Shown: positions 27,737 through 36,882 of the stretch, piece after piece
How the letters are laid out: every line of letters starts with the position of its first letter
Numbering within the stretch: position 1 is the first letter of the stretch
Source: Stenotrophomonas maltophilia
GTDB lineage: Bacteria > Pseudomonadota > Gammaproteobacteria > Xanthomonadales > Xanthomonadaceae
Assembly (NCBI RefSeq): GCF_006970445.1
Contig: NZ_CP033877.1
Coordinates: forward strand, 4,224,750-4,288,749
Direction: 5' to 3'
DNA: 64,000 nt
Translations under genes and position numbers: made by a program
The notes under the pieces: model-generated
The model's database searches: none
What the model saw: the letters and a program-made list of their open reading frames with translations, nothing else
Told to the model about the DNA's origin: nothing

Positions 27737-28363
27737 ATGCACCGCCTTCTGCTCCTGATCGGCCTGCTGTTGCCCGCCCTGTGGCCGGCCGTGGCACTGG
27801 CCGTCGACCTCCACGAGGGCGATCTGCTGTTCGTCACCGCCGGCCGCAGCGGCCTCAGCGCAGCCATCGACGATGCCACCGGCAAGCAGGGGTCGACCAG
27901 CTTCGATCATGTCGCGCTGATCGCCTCCGCGCCGAAGGGCTGGGAGGTGTTGCACGCTGATGAGAAAGGATCGCGCCGGCAGTCGCTGTCCGATTTCCGC
28001 CAGGACGCGCGCGCAAAGCAGCGGCAGATCGTGGTCTATCGCCTGCGCGCGCCGCAGCAGTCCGCCATCAGGGATGCGGTTGCGACCGCGCGCACGATGC
28101 TGGGCAAACCGTACAACACGTCATACGTGTTGAACGAGGACAGCTACTACTGCTCGGACTTCATCGAGCGTGCGTTCCGTGCGCACCACATGTTCGCACT
28201 GCAACCGATGAACTTCCGCAACCCGCAGACCGGCGAGATCGCCCAGCACTGGGTCGATCTTTACCGCGGCATGGGCATGGAGGTGCCGCAGGATCAGCCC
28301 GGCACCAATCCGAACGACATGTCGGCAGCACCGGTGCTGCAACGTATCGGCGTGCTGGAATAA
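27737..28363 (+). CDS. YiiX-like permuted papain-fold hydrolase
   Basis: A 208-residue exported protein (signal ending VALA) of the YiiX/YebB permuted NlpC/P60 group. The catalytic His is in SFDHVALIA near residue 58 and the Cys in YYCSDFIERAF near residue 138; the His-before-Cys order is the permuted layout. GDLLFVTAG is the typical start of the domain. Such enzymes cleave amide or ester bonds on cell-wall or lipid targets in the periplasm. A strong hairpin terminator follows at once. Confidence 0.88.
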   Translation: MHRLLLLIGLLLPALWPAVALAVDLHEGDLLFVTAGRSGLSAAIDDATGKQGSTSFDHVALIASAPKGWEVLHADEKGSRRQSLSDFRQDARAKQRQIVVYRLRAPQQSAIRDAVATARTMLGKPYNTSYVLNEDSYYCSDFIERAFRAHHMFALQPMNFRNPQTGEIAQHWVDLYRGMGMEVPQDQPGTNPNDMSAAPVLQRIGVLE

Positions 28364-28392
28364 GCGAAGCCCCGCACAGGGCGGGGCTTCGC
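28364..28392. terminator. Bidirectional hairpin terminator
   Basis: Perfect 12-bp stem GCGAAGCCCCGC / GCGGGGCTTCGC with a 5-base loop, directly after the YiiX-like stop and 25 bases before the end of the minus-strand glutamine-rich gene. It serves convergent genes. Confidence 0.8.
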
Positions 28393-28417
28393 CAGTCACT
28401 CCGCGTGCGCGGCGCGG

Positions 28418-28582
28418 TCATTCTTCTTCGTCGTGGCCGCCCTGCTGCTGGTTGCGCTCTTTGCGCTGCTGATCCTGCTGCTGTTGCTGCTGTTGCTGCT
28501 GGTCACGACGGCCCTGCTGCTGATCCTGCTGGTTCTGCTGGCCCGGCTGCTTCTGGTTCGGGTTCTGGTTCTGCTGTGCCAT
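28418..28582 (-). CDS. Glutamine-rich small protein, 54 aa
   Basis: Begins MAQQNQNPNQKQPGQQNQQ, has nine glutamines in a row near residue 28-36, and ends GGHDEEE. About half of the residues are Gln. GGAGA lies about nine bases before the ATG, and the stop falls just before a terminator hairpin, so it is a real gene despite its size. Similar short Gln-rich proteins occur in Xanthomonadaceae without known function; likely disordered and soluble. The overlapping frames give leucine or serine runs and are shadows. Confidence 0.75.
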   Translation of the reverse strand: MAQQNQNPNQKQPGQQNQQDQQQGRRDQQQQQQQQQDQQRKERNQQQGGHDEEE

Positions 28583-28855
28583 GTCCGTTCTCCGAAAGCC
28601 ACGCGCGAAATGCGGTGGACGGGGCCATCGTCTGCAGCAAAGAGTTAATCGCGCGTTGGTGGACGGCTACACCCGTGTGTACGCGCGTGAATGAACGCGC
28701 AGAGCCCCTTGCGGCACAAGCGGATGAAGGATTCATGCGGGTTCGGCATGTGCTCATGCCGGCCTTGCGGCCAGGCGCATTCATCGCATCCGCTGTCGGA
28801 AACACGCGCTGAACGAGGCTGGCGTCCACGTCGTGCACGGACGCCAACCCTGCAT

Positions 28856-30283
28856 TCAGGGCATCACCGGTGGCACATACGCCAGGGTCATGCCCAGCAG
28901 CCACAGCAGGCCCAGCACCAGCGGGATGTGCACCAGCAACTGGATGAAGGTGAACCCCACGATGTCGCGCGCCTTCAGGCCCAGCACGCCCAGCAGCGGC
29001 AGCATCCAGAACGGGTTGATCAGGTTCGGCAGGGCTTCGGCCGCGTTGTAGACCTGCACCGCCCAGCCCAGGTGCGCCTTCAGTTCGTTGGCAGCCTGCA
29101 TCACGTACGGCGCCTCGATGATCCACTTGCCGCCACCGGACGGCACGAAGAAGCCCAGCACCGCCGAATAGACGCCCATCACCAGCGCGAACGAATCCGT
29201 GCTGGCCACGTGCACGAACAGGCTCGACAGCCGGTGCGCCAGGGTCTGCCCATCACCGCCAGCGGCGTGGGTGAGGATCATCGCGATGCCGCCATACAGC
29301 GGGAACTGGATCAGCACGCCGGTGGTGCTCGGCACCGCCTTGGCCACCGCGTTGAGGAAGCTGCGCGGCCGCCAGTGCAGCAGCAGGCCCAACGAGATGA
29401 ACAGGAAGTTGTAGGTGTTGAGGTTGGCGATGGCAGTGATCGCCGGCTTGCTGGCGAACTCGTTGAACAGCCAGCCGAATGCCAGCAGCGAGAGCAGCAC
29501 GGTCAGCAGCGGGCTGTATTCCAGCCATTCGCCCGGGCGCGTGCGTCGCTGCAGAGGTTCCGGCTCGGCCTGCGCGGCGCCGGGGAACTCCTCGGCAGTA
29601 CGCGCACTGCCGGCCGCGGGCGCGGTCAGCCAGGCGATCAACAGCGAGACCAGGATCAGCACCGAGGTCAGCGCGATCGACTGCCACAGGAAGATGGTTT
29701 CGGTGAACGGCAACACGCCGGTGATTTCCACCAGCCCCGGCGGCATGCTGGCCGGGTTGGCCTGCAGCTGTGCGGCCGACGAACTCAGCCCCATCGCCCA
29801 CACCGCCCCCAGGCCGAGGTAGGCCGAAGCGCCAGCGGCGCGATAGTCCATGCGCAGTTCGGTACGGCGGGCCAGCGCTCGGACCAGCAGGCCACCGAAC
29901 ACCAGCGAGAAGCCCCAGCTGAGCAGCGAGGCGAGCATGCTGACCAGGCCCACGTACACCACCGCACCACGGCCAGTGCGCGGCACCCGGGCCAGGAAGT
30001 CGATGAAGCGGGCGACCACCGGCGCGGTCGCCACGGCGTAGCCACCGATGACCACGAAGGCCATCTGCATGGTGAAGGGGATCAGGCTCCAGAAACCGTC
30101 ACCGAAGGCGCTGGCAGTGGCCTGCGGGGTCGAGCCGAAGCCCATCGCGGCCAGCGCGACGATGACCACGCCCAGCACCGCGAACACGTACGCGTCGGGG
30201 AACCACTTTTCCGCCCAGGCCGCCGAACGCAGCGCTGCGCGCGCCATCCAGCCGTCCTGTACTGCTGCCGTCGAGGCCATCAT
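28856..30283 (-). CDS. AtoE-type short-chain fatty acid transporter
   Basis: A 475-residue inner-membrane permease of the AtoE family, which imports short-chain fatty acids such as butyrate or acetoacetate. There are about 12 hydrophobic spans. Family marks are KWFPDAYVFAVLG, WSLIPFTMQMAFVVIGGYAVA, SWGFSLVFGGLLVR, FPLYGGIAMI, FVPSGGGKWIIEAPYV and NLINPFWMLPLLG. RBS GGGAGGG precedes two ATGs at 30283. No CoA-transferase gene is adjacent, so the full pathway is elsewhere. Confidence 0.92.
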   Translation of the reverse strand: MMASTAAVQDGWMARAALRSAAWAEKWFPDAYVFAVLGVVIVALAAMGFGSTPQATASAFGDGFWSLIPFTMQMAFVVIGGYAVATAPVVARFIDFLARVPRTGRGAVVYVGLVSMLASLLSWGFSLVFGGLLVRALARRTELRMDYRAAGASAYLGLGAVWAMGLSSSAAQLQANPASMPPGLVEITGVLPFTETIFLWQSIALTSVLILVSLLIAWLTAPAAGSARTAEEFPGAAQAEPEPLQRRTRPGEWLEYSPLLTVLLSLLAFGWLFNEFASKPAITAIANLNTYNFLFISLGLLLHWRPRSFLNAVAKAVPSTTGVLIQFPLYGGIAMILTHAAGGDGQTLAHRLSSLFVHVASTDSFALVMGVYSAVLGFFVPSGGGKWIIEAPYVMQAANELKAHLGWAVQVYNAAEALPNLINPFWMLPLLGVLGLKARDIVGFTFIQLLVHIPLVLGLLWLLGMTLAYVPPVMP

Positions 30284-30347
30284 TCACCCTCCCAGGTTCA
30301 ATGGATCGATTCTGGGCGGTGGGGTGCGGGCTGTCAGCCACCTATTG

Positions 30348-30650
30348 GTCGTAGGTGGCACAGAACGGTAGTGCCGGCCGCTGGCCGGCAACCTCGGGAT
30401 CGCGCACGGGTGCAGCCGGCCAGCAGCCGGCTCTATCAAAACCCAGGGATCGTCGTAGGTGGGAGGATGGTAGTGCCGGCCGCTGGCCGGCAACTTCGGG
30501 ATCGCGCACGGGTGCAGCCGGCCAGCGGCCGGCTCTACCAAAACCCAGGGATCGTCGTAGGTGGCAGGACGGTAGTGCCGGCCGCTGGCCGGCAATTTCC
30601 CAATCGGGATGGTCGTGCAGCCGGCCAGCGGCCGGCTCTACCAGGCCTTG
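30348..30650. repeat. Three-unit tandem array of paired SMAG elements
   Basis: Units begin at 30348, 30452 and 30554 (period 104 and 102 bases), each starting GTCGTAGGTGG. Every unit contains two opposed GTAG palindromes: GGTAGTGCCGGCCGCTGGCCG and GCAGCCGGCCAG(C/T)GGCCGGCT. The differences between units are few. The array fills the gap between the AtoE promoter and the end of ubiA. Confidence 0.85.
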
Positions 30651-30653
30651 GGC

Positions 30654-31547
30654 TCAACGCAGCGCCAGATCCACGGCGATACCCGCAAACAGCGCGGCAC
30701 CCACCCAGTTGTTGTGCAGGAACGCCTTGAAGCACGGGCCGCGTTCGCGGTTGCGGCAGATCCAGAACTCGTACACCACCAGCGCGGTGGCGACGGCCAC
30801 GCCGGCCAGGTAGTACCCGCCCAGCCCGCCGCGCACGCCAACCAGCGCCATCGTGGCCAGGAACAGCGCGTACAACACGCCCTGGATGACCAGGTCGAGA
30901 TCACCGAACAGGATCGCGGTGGAGTGCGAGCCCATCTTCAGGTCGTCCTCGCGGTCGACCATGGCGTACCAGGTGTCGTAGGCGGTGGACCACAGGATGT
31001 TGCCGGCATACAGCAGCCAGCCCAGCATCGGCACCTCGCCCTGCACGGCGGCGAACGCCATCGGGATGCCCCAGCCGAACGACATGCCCAGGTAGACCTG
31101 CGGCAGATGGGTGTAGCGCTTCAGGTACGGGTAGCTGGCGGCCAGGAACACGCCGATGAAGCTGAGGCCGATGGTCAACCCGTTCAGGGTCAGCACCAGG
31201 CCGAACGCCACCAGCATCAGCACGGCGAACAGTGCCAGCGCGGCACGGCCGCTGATTGCGCCGGTGGCCAGCGGGCGCGCCTTGGTGCGCTCCACATGCG
31301 GGTCGAGCCAGCGGTCGGCGTAGTCGTTGATGACGCAACCGGCCGAGCGGGTCAGCCACACGCCGGCGGTGAACACGAACAGCGTCCACAGCGGCGGCAG
31401 GCCGCCCGCGGCCAGCCACAACGCCCACCAGGTGGGCCACAGCAGCAGCAACGTGCCGATCGGGCGATCAGCGCGCATCAGGCTCCAGTAATGCCGCCAA
31501 CGCGGCGTCGCCGGCGACTGCGGCGAAGTGAGGGGGGTATCAGCCAT
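30654..31547 (-). CDS. ubiA: 4-hydroxybenzoate octaprenyltransferase
   Basis: A 297-residue inner-membrane prenyltransferase of ubiquinone synthesis: it attaches the polyprenyl tail to 4-hydroxybenzoate. The two Asp-rich motifs are present, NDYADRWLD (near residue 75) and [13 protein letters not shown] (near 195), plus the N-terminal [20 protein letters not shown] and about eight spans. Length and motifs are normal. It supplies quinone, which the cyo oxidase in this same window oxidises, though the genes are not linked. Confidence 0.96.
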   Translation of the reverse strand: MADTPLTSPQSPATPRWRHYWSLMRADRPIGTLLLLWPTWWALWLAAGGLPPLWTLFVFTAGVWLTRSAGCVINDYADRWLDPHVERTKARPLATGAISGRAALALFAVLMLVAFGLVLTLNGLTIGLSFIGVFLAASYPYLKRYTHLPQVYLGMSFGWGIPMAFAAVQGEVPMLGWLLYAGNILWSTAYDTWYAMVDREDDLKMGSHSTAILFGDLDLVIQGVLYALFLATMALVGVRGGLGGYYLAGVAVATALVVYEFWICRNRERGPCFKAFLHNNWVGAALFAGIAVDLALR

Positions 31548-31696
31548 GGCGATAGGATACTCCTGCCCCTCTGGCAGGGCTTTGCCCGTGGGGGGAGATT
31601 TGTTCGGCGAAACTGGATAGAATGCCCGTCCCGCATCGCCTCATGGCGCTGCGATGCCCGCCCCGGCACTGGCCGACGGCGCGGCGGTTCTACAAC

Positions 31697-31773
31697 GCGC
31701 CCGTAGCTCAGCCGGATAGAGTAGTGGCTTCCGAAGCCATTGGTCGGGGGTTCGAATCCCTCCGGGCGCGCCA
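31697..31773 (+). tRNA. tRNA-Arg (CCG)
   Basis: 77 bases with encoded CCA. Acceptor stem GCGCCCG/CGGGCGC, D-arm AGCTCAGCCGGATAGAGT, anticodon loop TTCCGAA giving anticodon CCG, and T-arm GGGGGTTCGAATCCCTC. It lies 150 bases upstream of an AraC-type regulator. No integrase gene or direct repeat of the tRNA end is seen nearby. Confidence 0.96.
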
Positions 31774-31845
31774 TCTTCCCCTGTGTTGCCTGCACGTCGC
31801 CAGCTCGCGCTGGACGTTGCCACGTGCTTCATCAACACTGCGCGC

Positions 31846-32976
31846 ATGACGCCACCGGATCTGCTGCAGCTGGCGGCAGGCGCTGCGATTCTGGGCCTGG
31901 CCGCCTTGTCCACCGGAGTGAGCTTCGGCCGCGCCCGGCGTGGCAGCCACCTGCTCACCACCTTCTTCGCCTGTTTCGCCGCCGCCAATCTGTTCGGACT
32001 GGTGCTGTTGGGTGGCCAGGCCTGGCTTTCGGCCGACGCGGTGCGCTGGTTGCGGGTCATTGAAGTGCCGCTGGTCTATCTGCTCGGTCCGCTGCTGTAT
32101 GGCCATGCGCGTGTGCTGCTGTCACCTGCACCGGACCACGCATCGTCGCTGTCGCTCGCGCATCTGCTGCCGGCCATGCTCGCGTTCGTCGTTTCCCTGT
32201 TGAATGCTGTTGCCCCTTTCGACGTCTCGCCGCTGGGCAGGGTGCTGTTCCAGCTCAGCTTCCATGGCTGGCTGCTGCAGGGCACGCCCTACCTGCTGGC
32301 CACGCTGTGGCTCTCGCTGCGTAGGTCTTCGGCCCCACGCGGAACCGCGATCCAACGCAGCGGACTGCGCGGGCTGGCGATCGTGATGGCGGGCTGCTGG
32401 CTTGCCAGCGCGATGAACCGGTGGCCGCCGGACGCCGCTCCGCTGCTGGCCAGCATCGGGCTCAGCCTGCTGACCACCGCCGGCATGTATCTGCTGGCCT
32501 GCCGCGTGGTGCGGCAGCAGCTGCGCGCGCCTGCGAGTGCCGCCGCACCGGGCGTAGGGAATCTCATCCCCGCGCCCACCGAGGACGTCGCCGTCGCACG
32601 CTACGAACGCTCGGGCATCGACGCAGCACAATGCGCGGCCATCGCCAGCGCGCTGACCGCATTGATGCAGCACGAGCGCCTGCATGAGGCCCCGGGGCTC
32701 GATCTCCAGGGCTTGAGCCAGCACAGCGGCTGGTCCCCCAACCAGGTCTCGCAGGCGCTCAACCAGGGTTTGGGCCAGAGCTTCTCCGAGTTCGTGACCG
32801 GCTTCCGCATCACGGCCGCGAAGTCCTTCCTCTCCGACCCCGCCGACCCACGCAGCGTGCTGGACATCGGCCTGGCCGCCGGCTTCGGCAGCAAGTCCAC
32901 CTTCAACAGCGCGTTCAAGCGCGCCACCGGGCAGACACCGAGCGAGTACCGCCGCAGCCGCGCCACCTCCGGCTGA
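31846..32976 (+). CDS. Membrane-embedded AraC-family transcription regulator
   Basis: A 376-residue protein with six to seven N-terminal membrane spans (LQLAAGAAILGLAALSTGV, LTTFFACFAAANLFGLVLLGG, VPLVYLLGPLLYG, LLPAMLAFVVSLLNAV and more) and a C-terminal AraC DNA-binding domain (LDLQGLSQHSGWSPNQVSQAL, then VLDIGLAAGFGSKSTFNSAF, ending TGQTPSEYRR). This one-piece sensor-regulator type is common in Gammaproteobacteria. I start at ATG 31846. The aspartyl protease gene lies 82 bases downstream on the same strand and may be the target. Confidence 0.88.
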   Translation: MTPPDLLQLAAGAAILGLAALSTGVSFGRARRGSHLLTTFFACFAAANLFGLVLLGGQAWLSADAVRWLRVIEVPLVYLLGPLLYGHARVLLSPAPDHASSLSLAHLLPAMLAFVVSLLNAVAPFDVSPLGRVLFQLSFHGWLLQGTPYLLATLWLSLRRSSAPRGTAIQRSGLRGLAIVMAGCWLASAMNRWPPDAAPLLASIGLSLLTTAGMYLLACRVVRQQLRAPASAAAPGVGNLIPAPTEDVAVARYERSGIDAAQCAAIASALTALMQHERLHEAPGLDLQGLSQHSGWSPNQVSQALNQGLGQSFSEFVTGFRITAAKSFLSDPADPRSVLDIGLAAGFGSKSTFNSAFKRATGQTPSEYRRSRATSG

Positions 32977-33058
32977 ACGTCCAATCCTTCACGCCCGGTC
33001 GAACGGCGCCCGCCGCTGCGTTGCCATCAGCGCTCGACCCGACGAAGAAGGTGATGCG

Positions 33059-34936
33059 ATGCGATGGCAACGGATGATGTTCGGCCTGCTGTGGATGCTG
33101 GCGGTTCCCGTGCAGGCTGCGGTGGGGGATGCGGCGAGTGTGCTGGCCCGGGCCCGTGCAGCCAGTGGCGGCGAGCCGTGGCTGTCGGTGCAGCGCCTGC
33201 AGGCTGAGGGCGAGCAGTCGCTCGGTGGCTTGCACGGGCGCTGGCAGCTCAACCAGGACCTGCGCGCCGGTCGCTATGCCGAACAGGCCCAGCTGGGAGC
33301 CTTCACCGTCGCCCAGGGGTTCGACGGCCAGCTGTCCTGGCGGCGTGACTATGGCGGCGAGGTGGGCCTGCTGGACGGCAGCGTGCCACGCCGCACCGTG
33401 CGCACGCAGGCGTGGCTGGCCACCCGCGCCTACTGGTCCAGCGCCTATCCGGCCTCGCGCTTTGCAGGCCCACGCACCGAGGCCCACGACGGGCAGCGCT
33501 ATGACGTGCTGGCGACGACGCCGGAGGGCGCGGACCCGATCGAACTCTGGTTCGACACCCGCAGTGGCCTGCTCGGCCGGGTGGTCATCGCCTCCGCGCG
33601 CACACCCACCGCCACCACGCTGGAAGACTACCGGGCGGTCGATGGCCTGCTGCTGCCCCATCGCCTCATCACTGACACCCTCGATGCCCAGGGCCGTGCC
33701 GATCCGCGGCTGCGCAGCGACGTGCAGGTGCAGCGCTACCGGGTGGATCTCCCTGTGCCGGATGGGCTGTATGCACCACCAGCGATGGCCGACGACAGCT
33801 ACATCGAGGATGCCAGCGGCACCACCCGCGTCCCGTTCGACCTGATCAACAACCATGTCTACATCGAGGCCGACGTGGACGGCCAGCCGGCGCGCTTCCT
33901 GGTGGACACCGGCGCCATCAACCTGCTGACACCGATCGCCGCCAAGCGCCTGGGGCTGACCACAGCGGGCCGCCTGAGCGTGCATGGTGCCGGCGACAAC
34001 GCCAGCGACCTGGGCCTGGCGCAGGCCCGCCACCTGCGCATCGGTGGCGCGCACCTTGCAAACCCGGTGTTCCACATCATCGACCTCGGCCAGCAGATCA
34101 ACTCGATGGGCGTGCCACACGATGGCTTCATCGGCTACGAGACCTTCCTGCGCTTCGTCACCACCTTCGACTACGGCGCGCGCGTGCTCAGCTTCACCCG
34201 ACCGGGCCACTACCAGCCGCCCGCCAACGCGGTGGTGCTGCCGTTCGAACAGGACGACCGCGCACCGGTACTGAATGGCGAACTGGACGGCATCCCGCTG
34301 CGGTTGTGGCTGGACACCGGTTCTCGCAATTCTCTGAGCCTGAGCAGCCCGTTCGTGCGTACCCATGGTCTGTTGGAGAAGTACCACGCCAGTGAGGAGG
34401 CGGTGCTTGGGTGGGGCCTCGGAGGCCCGGGCCGCGCGCGACCGGCCCGGCTCGGTGTGCTGCGCATGGGCAGCATCGAGGTCACCGGCCTGGTCGGTGA
34501 CCTGTCCAGCACCGACAAGGGCGCGCTGGCCCTGGCCGACTATGGCGCGATTCTCGGTGGCGGCGTGCTGCGGCGCTTCTCCATGGGCATCGACTACGAT
34601 GCCAAACGTCTCTATCTGGTGCCCAACGCTGAAAGCACGCAGGCCGATGCCTTCGACCGCAGCGGGCTGTGGTTGCAAGCCGAGCACGGTGCACTGCGTG
34701 TGGCCGATGTGGCGCCGACCAGCGCTGGTGCGCGCGCGGGGCTACGAAGGGATGATCGCATCGTCATGATTTCAGGCGAGCCGATTGCCACGCGGAGACT
34801 GGCGGACTGGCGTGCGCTGCTGCGTGAGCGCCCGGTTGGGACGCGCGTGGGCATCCGTTATCTGCGCGATGGCCAGCAGGTGGATACCGAGCTGGCGCTG
34901 GCGGACCGGGTGAATGAGCGCTGGTCTGCCGATTGA
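33059..34936 (+). CDS. Secreted retropepsin-like aspartyl protease with two domains and a PDZ
   Basis: A 625-residue exported protein (signal ending PVQA). An N-terminal lipoprotein-carrier-like domain covers about residues 25-230. Two retropepsin-like aspartyl protease units follow, each with its own active-site triplet: LVDTGAINLLT near residue 283 and LWLDTGSRNSLSL near residue 420, so the dimer needed for catalysis could form within one chain. The C-terminus (VADVAPTSAGARAGLRRDDRIVMISGEPI) is a PDZ domain. ILGGGVLRRF is typical of the second unit. It probably cuts or holds cell-envelope proteins. Protein-level activity is inferred. Confidence 0.85.
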   Translation: MRWQRMMFGLLWMLAVPVQAAVGDAASVLARARAASGGEPWLSVQRLQAEGEQSLGGLHGRWQLNQDLRAGRYAEQAQLGAFTVAQGFDGQLSWRRDYGGEVGLLDGSVPRRTVRTQAWLATRAYWSSAYPASRFAGPRTEAHDGQRYDVLATTPEGADPIELWFDTRSGLLGRVVIASARTPTATTLEDYRAVDGLLLPHRLITDTLDAQGRADPRLRSDVQVQRYRVDLPVPDGLYAPPAMADDSYIEDASGTTRVPFDLINNHVYIEADVDGQPARFLVDTGAINLLTPIAAKRLGLTTAGRLSVHGAGDNASDLGLAQARHLRIGGAHLANPVFHIIDLGQQINSMGVPHDGFIGYETFLRFVTTFDYGARVLSFTRPGHYQPPANAVVLPFEQDDRAPVLNGELDGIPLRLWLDTGSRNSLSLSSPFVRTHGLLEKYHASEEAVLGWGLGGPGRARPARLGVLRMGSIEVTGLVGDLSSTDKGALALADYGAILGGGVLRRFSMGIDYDAKRLYLVPNAESTQADAFDRSGLWLQAEHGALRVADVAPTSAGARAGLRRDDRIVMISGEPIATRRLADWRALLRERPVGTRVGIRYLRDGQQVDTELALADRVNERWSAD

Positions 34937-35027
34937 GATCGCGCAGACCGCTGTGGGGCACCCTCTGCGCATGCGGTGGGTGCCGCTGAGCGGGGGTGAC
35001 CGGGAATCTCGCACAGCGGTGGCAACG

Positions 35028-35477
35028 TCAGGGAATGAACGATGCCGAGCGACGCTCGCAACCGGCTGCATCCCGTACCACGATGGAGTACTCCGTGTCC
35101 GCGCTGGATTGGCCGGGCAGGAATACGCCATCACCATCGAACAGAACGCTCTGCTGTTCACCCTGCCCGATCGACAGCCCGATCGCTCCCGGTGTGATTT
35201 CCTCAAGGATCACGTTGTAAGGCCGCCAGGCATCCTCGCCTGTACGCCTCATCTCTGCGCGAGCGGTCCTTGAGTTCAACCTGCGTCTTTCATCCACCCA
35301 CAGCTGAAGTGGCTGATCAGCGTTGTGGGTGATCTGGAAGCGCCCGAAGGTCAACCCGTCGACTCTCTCGGTGCCAACATAGGTGAAATGGGCCGGCGGA
35401 CACTTCGTGGTGCGGTTCGGATGCGCCGCACAGGATGTCAGTGCAACCACGAGGCAAAAGGCAGTCAAGCGCTTCAT
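35028..35477 (-). CDS. Hypothetical lipoprotein, 149 aa
   Basis: Lipoprotein signal MKRLTAFCLVVALTSC. The rest is a mostly beta protein (FGRFQITHNADQPLQLWVDE, EYSIVVRDAAGCERRS) without a family that I know. ATG 35477 overlaps the stop of the upstream membrane gene by four bases (ATGA). It lies at the left edge of the toxin-immunity island and could be an immunity or envelope protein. Confidence 0.65.
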   Translation of the reverse strand: MKRLTAFCLVVALTSCAAHPNRTTKCPPAHFTYVGTERVDGLTFGRFQITHNADQPLQLWVDERRRLNSRTARAEMRRTGEDAWRPYNVILEEITPGAIGLSIGQGEQQSVLFDGDGVFLPGQSSADTEYSIVVRDAAGCERRSASFIP

Positions 35478-35908
35478 GGGTTCGAGGCCTGATGTGGGTT
35501 GTTGTCGCGGCGGCATGCGGCGGTGAGGGCAACCAGCACTACGCCCCAGAGCGGCGTGAGCAGCACGGCGCTCATCACCATCAGCGAAACCGGTACCTGC
35601 CAGAGCAGCGATGGCCTGAACCCGCTGAATCTATAGGCTTCCAGTGCAAGCACCACGACCTGGGCCAGAAGGCCCGCGAGCAGCCCCAAGCCAGCCCCCT
35701 TGGCAAGCCGCCTGATCGTCAGGCGACCAGCGGCGGGAACCCGTGCGCCAATTCCCAGCAACAGAAGGCTGACGGCATACAGCCAGAAGAAAACTTGATG
35801 TGAGTCGAAGGCGTAAAGCGCCCTGCCCACAATGTGCAGGAACAGCCAGAGCGCTCCACACGACACCGCGTAGGCCAGCCCGTACCGAAGAATCTGCCTG
35901 GCTTTCAT
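35474..35908 (-). CDS. Hypothetical four-span membrane protein, 144 aa
   Basis: Four hydrophobic spans (GLAYAVSCGALWLFLHIVG, VFFWLYAVSLLLLGIG, GAGLGLLAGLLAQVVVLAL, VSLMVMSAVLLTPLWGVVLVAL) joined by short basic loops. No family recognised. Coupled to the lipoprotein gene downstream through an ATGA overlap. Confidence 0.65.
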   Translation of the reverse strand: MKARQILRYGLAYAVSCGALWLFLHIVGRALYAFDSHQVFFWLYAVSLLLLGIGARVPAAGRLTIRRLAKGAGLGLLAGLLAQVVVLALEAYRFSGFRPSLLWQVPVSLMVMSAVLLTPLWGVVLVALTAACRRDNNPHQASNP

Positions 35909-35996
35909 CTTGTATCTCTCCGAGAGCGTGCAGACCGATCGCGTTCTTTTGTGGAGGAGCGCGGGAGCTCATGCACCTTGCCTCCCGCTTGGCGCC

Positions 35997-36263
35997 CTAC
36001 TCGCGCAATGCATCGCGCAGCGCTCGAGAGTACCTGCCTGCCTCCAGCATTTGCAGCTGGACCAGTGGAATCCGATATCTCCTGAACAGTGCAGCCAGTT
36101 CCCAGACCTCCGCCTCCAGAACCGCATCTGGATCCAGGGGTAGATAGATGACATCCCCTCTGCCGACCACATTCCCGATGCAGCCGATTCGACCAATCCA
36201 CTCGAAGAAGAACCGTTCATCCTGCTGAGAAAAGAAAACTACCCTTTTCGCTTCAAGCTCCAT
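35997..36263 (-). CDS. Hypothetical small protein, 88 aa
   Basis: A soluble protein with strands and helices in alternation: VVFFSQQDERFFFEWIGRIG, VIYLPLDPDAVLEAEVWELAALF, and a basic end (YSRALRDALRE). No family recognised. Size, single-gene layout and position in the RHS island suit an immunity protein, but there is no direct proof. GC is lower than in flanking genes. Confidence 0.55.
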   Translation of the reverse strand: MELEAKRVVFFSQQDERFFFEWIGRIGCIGNVVGRGDVIYLPLDPDAVLEAEVWELAALFRRYRIPLVQLQMLEAGRYSRALRDALRE

Positions 36264-36360
36264 GGTAAATCACCGTCCATTCAACCAAGTAATTTGGATT
36301 ACCCATCCCATTCCAGCCTTTGCACTGATTACTCTGGACCGGCGACAACGAACAGAGCTG

Positions 36361-36435
36361 TCAGCGCGCTGCAGAACATCCTGCGAAGACACTGTTGGGC
36401 TTCTCCTTCAAGCTCACAGCGATCACACGGCGCAT
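36361..36435 (-). pseudogene. Fragment of a duplicate of the lipoprotein gene at 37445
   Basis: The minus strand reads RRVIAVSLKEKPNSVFAGCSAA then stop, closely matching the last 22 residues of the gene at 37445-37942 (RVVAVSLREKPANVFGRCSAA). The rest of the copy is gone. It marks a duplication followed by decay inside the island. Confidence 0.65.
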
Positions 36436-36468
36436 GGGATGCTCCGGAACCTGCACGCATATCTGCAA

Positions 36469-36774
36469 TCACACTTCTTCACTCAACCTCCCCCCTATCT
36501 CGTAGAGAAGGCAGGCCAGGGCGGAAAGATGATAGGCCAGTGGTTCCTGCTGCCCCAATGCGACTCTTTGAGTACCAGAGTAGTCATCGAAAAGACCTCC
36601 AACTTCAAGCTCCACCCGCTCACCGCCGATGGAGTGGCGTTCCGACCACGGCACCACGCGGTAGAACACGTCCTCCACTTCAATCTCTTGCAAGCCCCTG
36701 GAGCGCAGCTCGTCGAACAGTATTGATGAGACCTTTTCCAAGGTGTCCAAATTCATCTTCATGCTAGACATCAA
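36469..36774 (-). CDS. Hypothetical small protein, 101 aa
   Basis: A soluble acidic protein: MNLDTLEKVSSILFDELRSRGL at the start, IEVEDVFYRVVPWSE, ERVELEVGGLFDD and a helical end (YHLSALACLLYEIGG). No family recognised. It may start at ATG 36774, 36771 or 36762. Immunity-like by size and context only. The 108 bases upstream have no gene. Confidence 0.5.
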   Translation of the reverse strand: MMSSMKMNLDTLEKVSSILFDELRSRGLQEIEVEDVFYRVVPWSERHSIGGERVELEVGGLFDDYSGTQRVALGQQEPLAYHLSALACLLYEIGGRLSEEV

Positions 36775-36882
36775 ATTCTAATTTCATAGGGCCAGGGTGG
36801 TACTGAAAAGAAGATTGCGCCTACCGACCCACAGCGGGCATCTGCGCCCCATACTGGAGGTGAGACGGAGAGTATCTGAAAA

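Noticed and set aside
28396..28648. Leucine-rich and serine-rich frames over the Gln gene
   Set aside because: They are the other frames of the CAG repeat; only the Gln frame has a good start and a fitting stop.
30348..30650. CRISPR-like repeat array
   Set aside because: Units are about 103 bases, almost wholly alike and made of opposed palindromes; no distinct spacers and no cas genes.
31697..31773. tRNA gene as an integration site
   Set aside because: No integrase, no repeat of the tRNA 3' end and ordinary genes on both sides.
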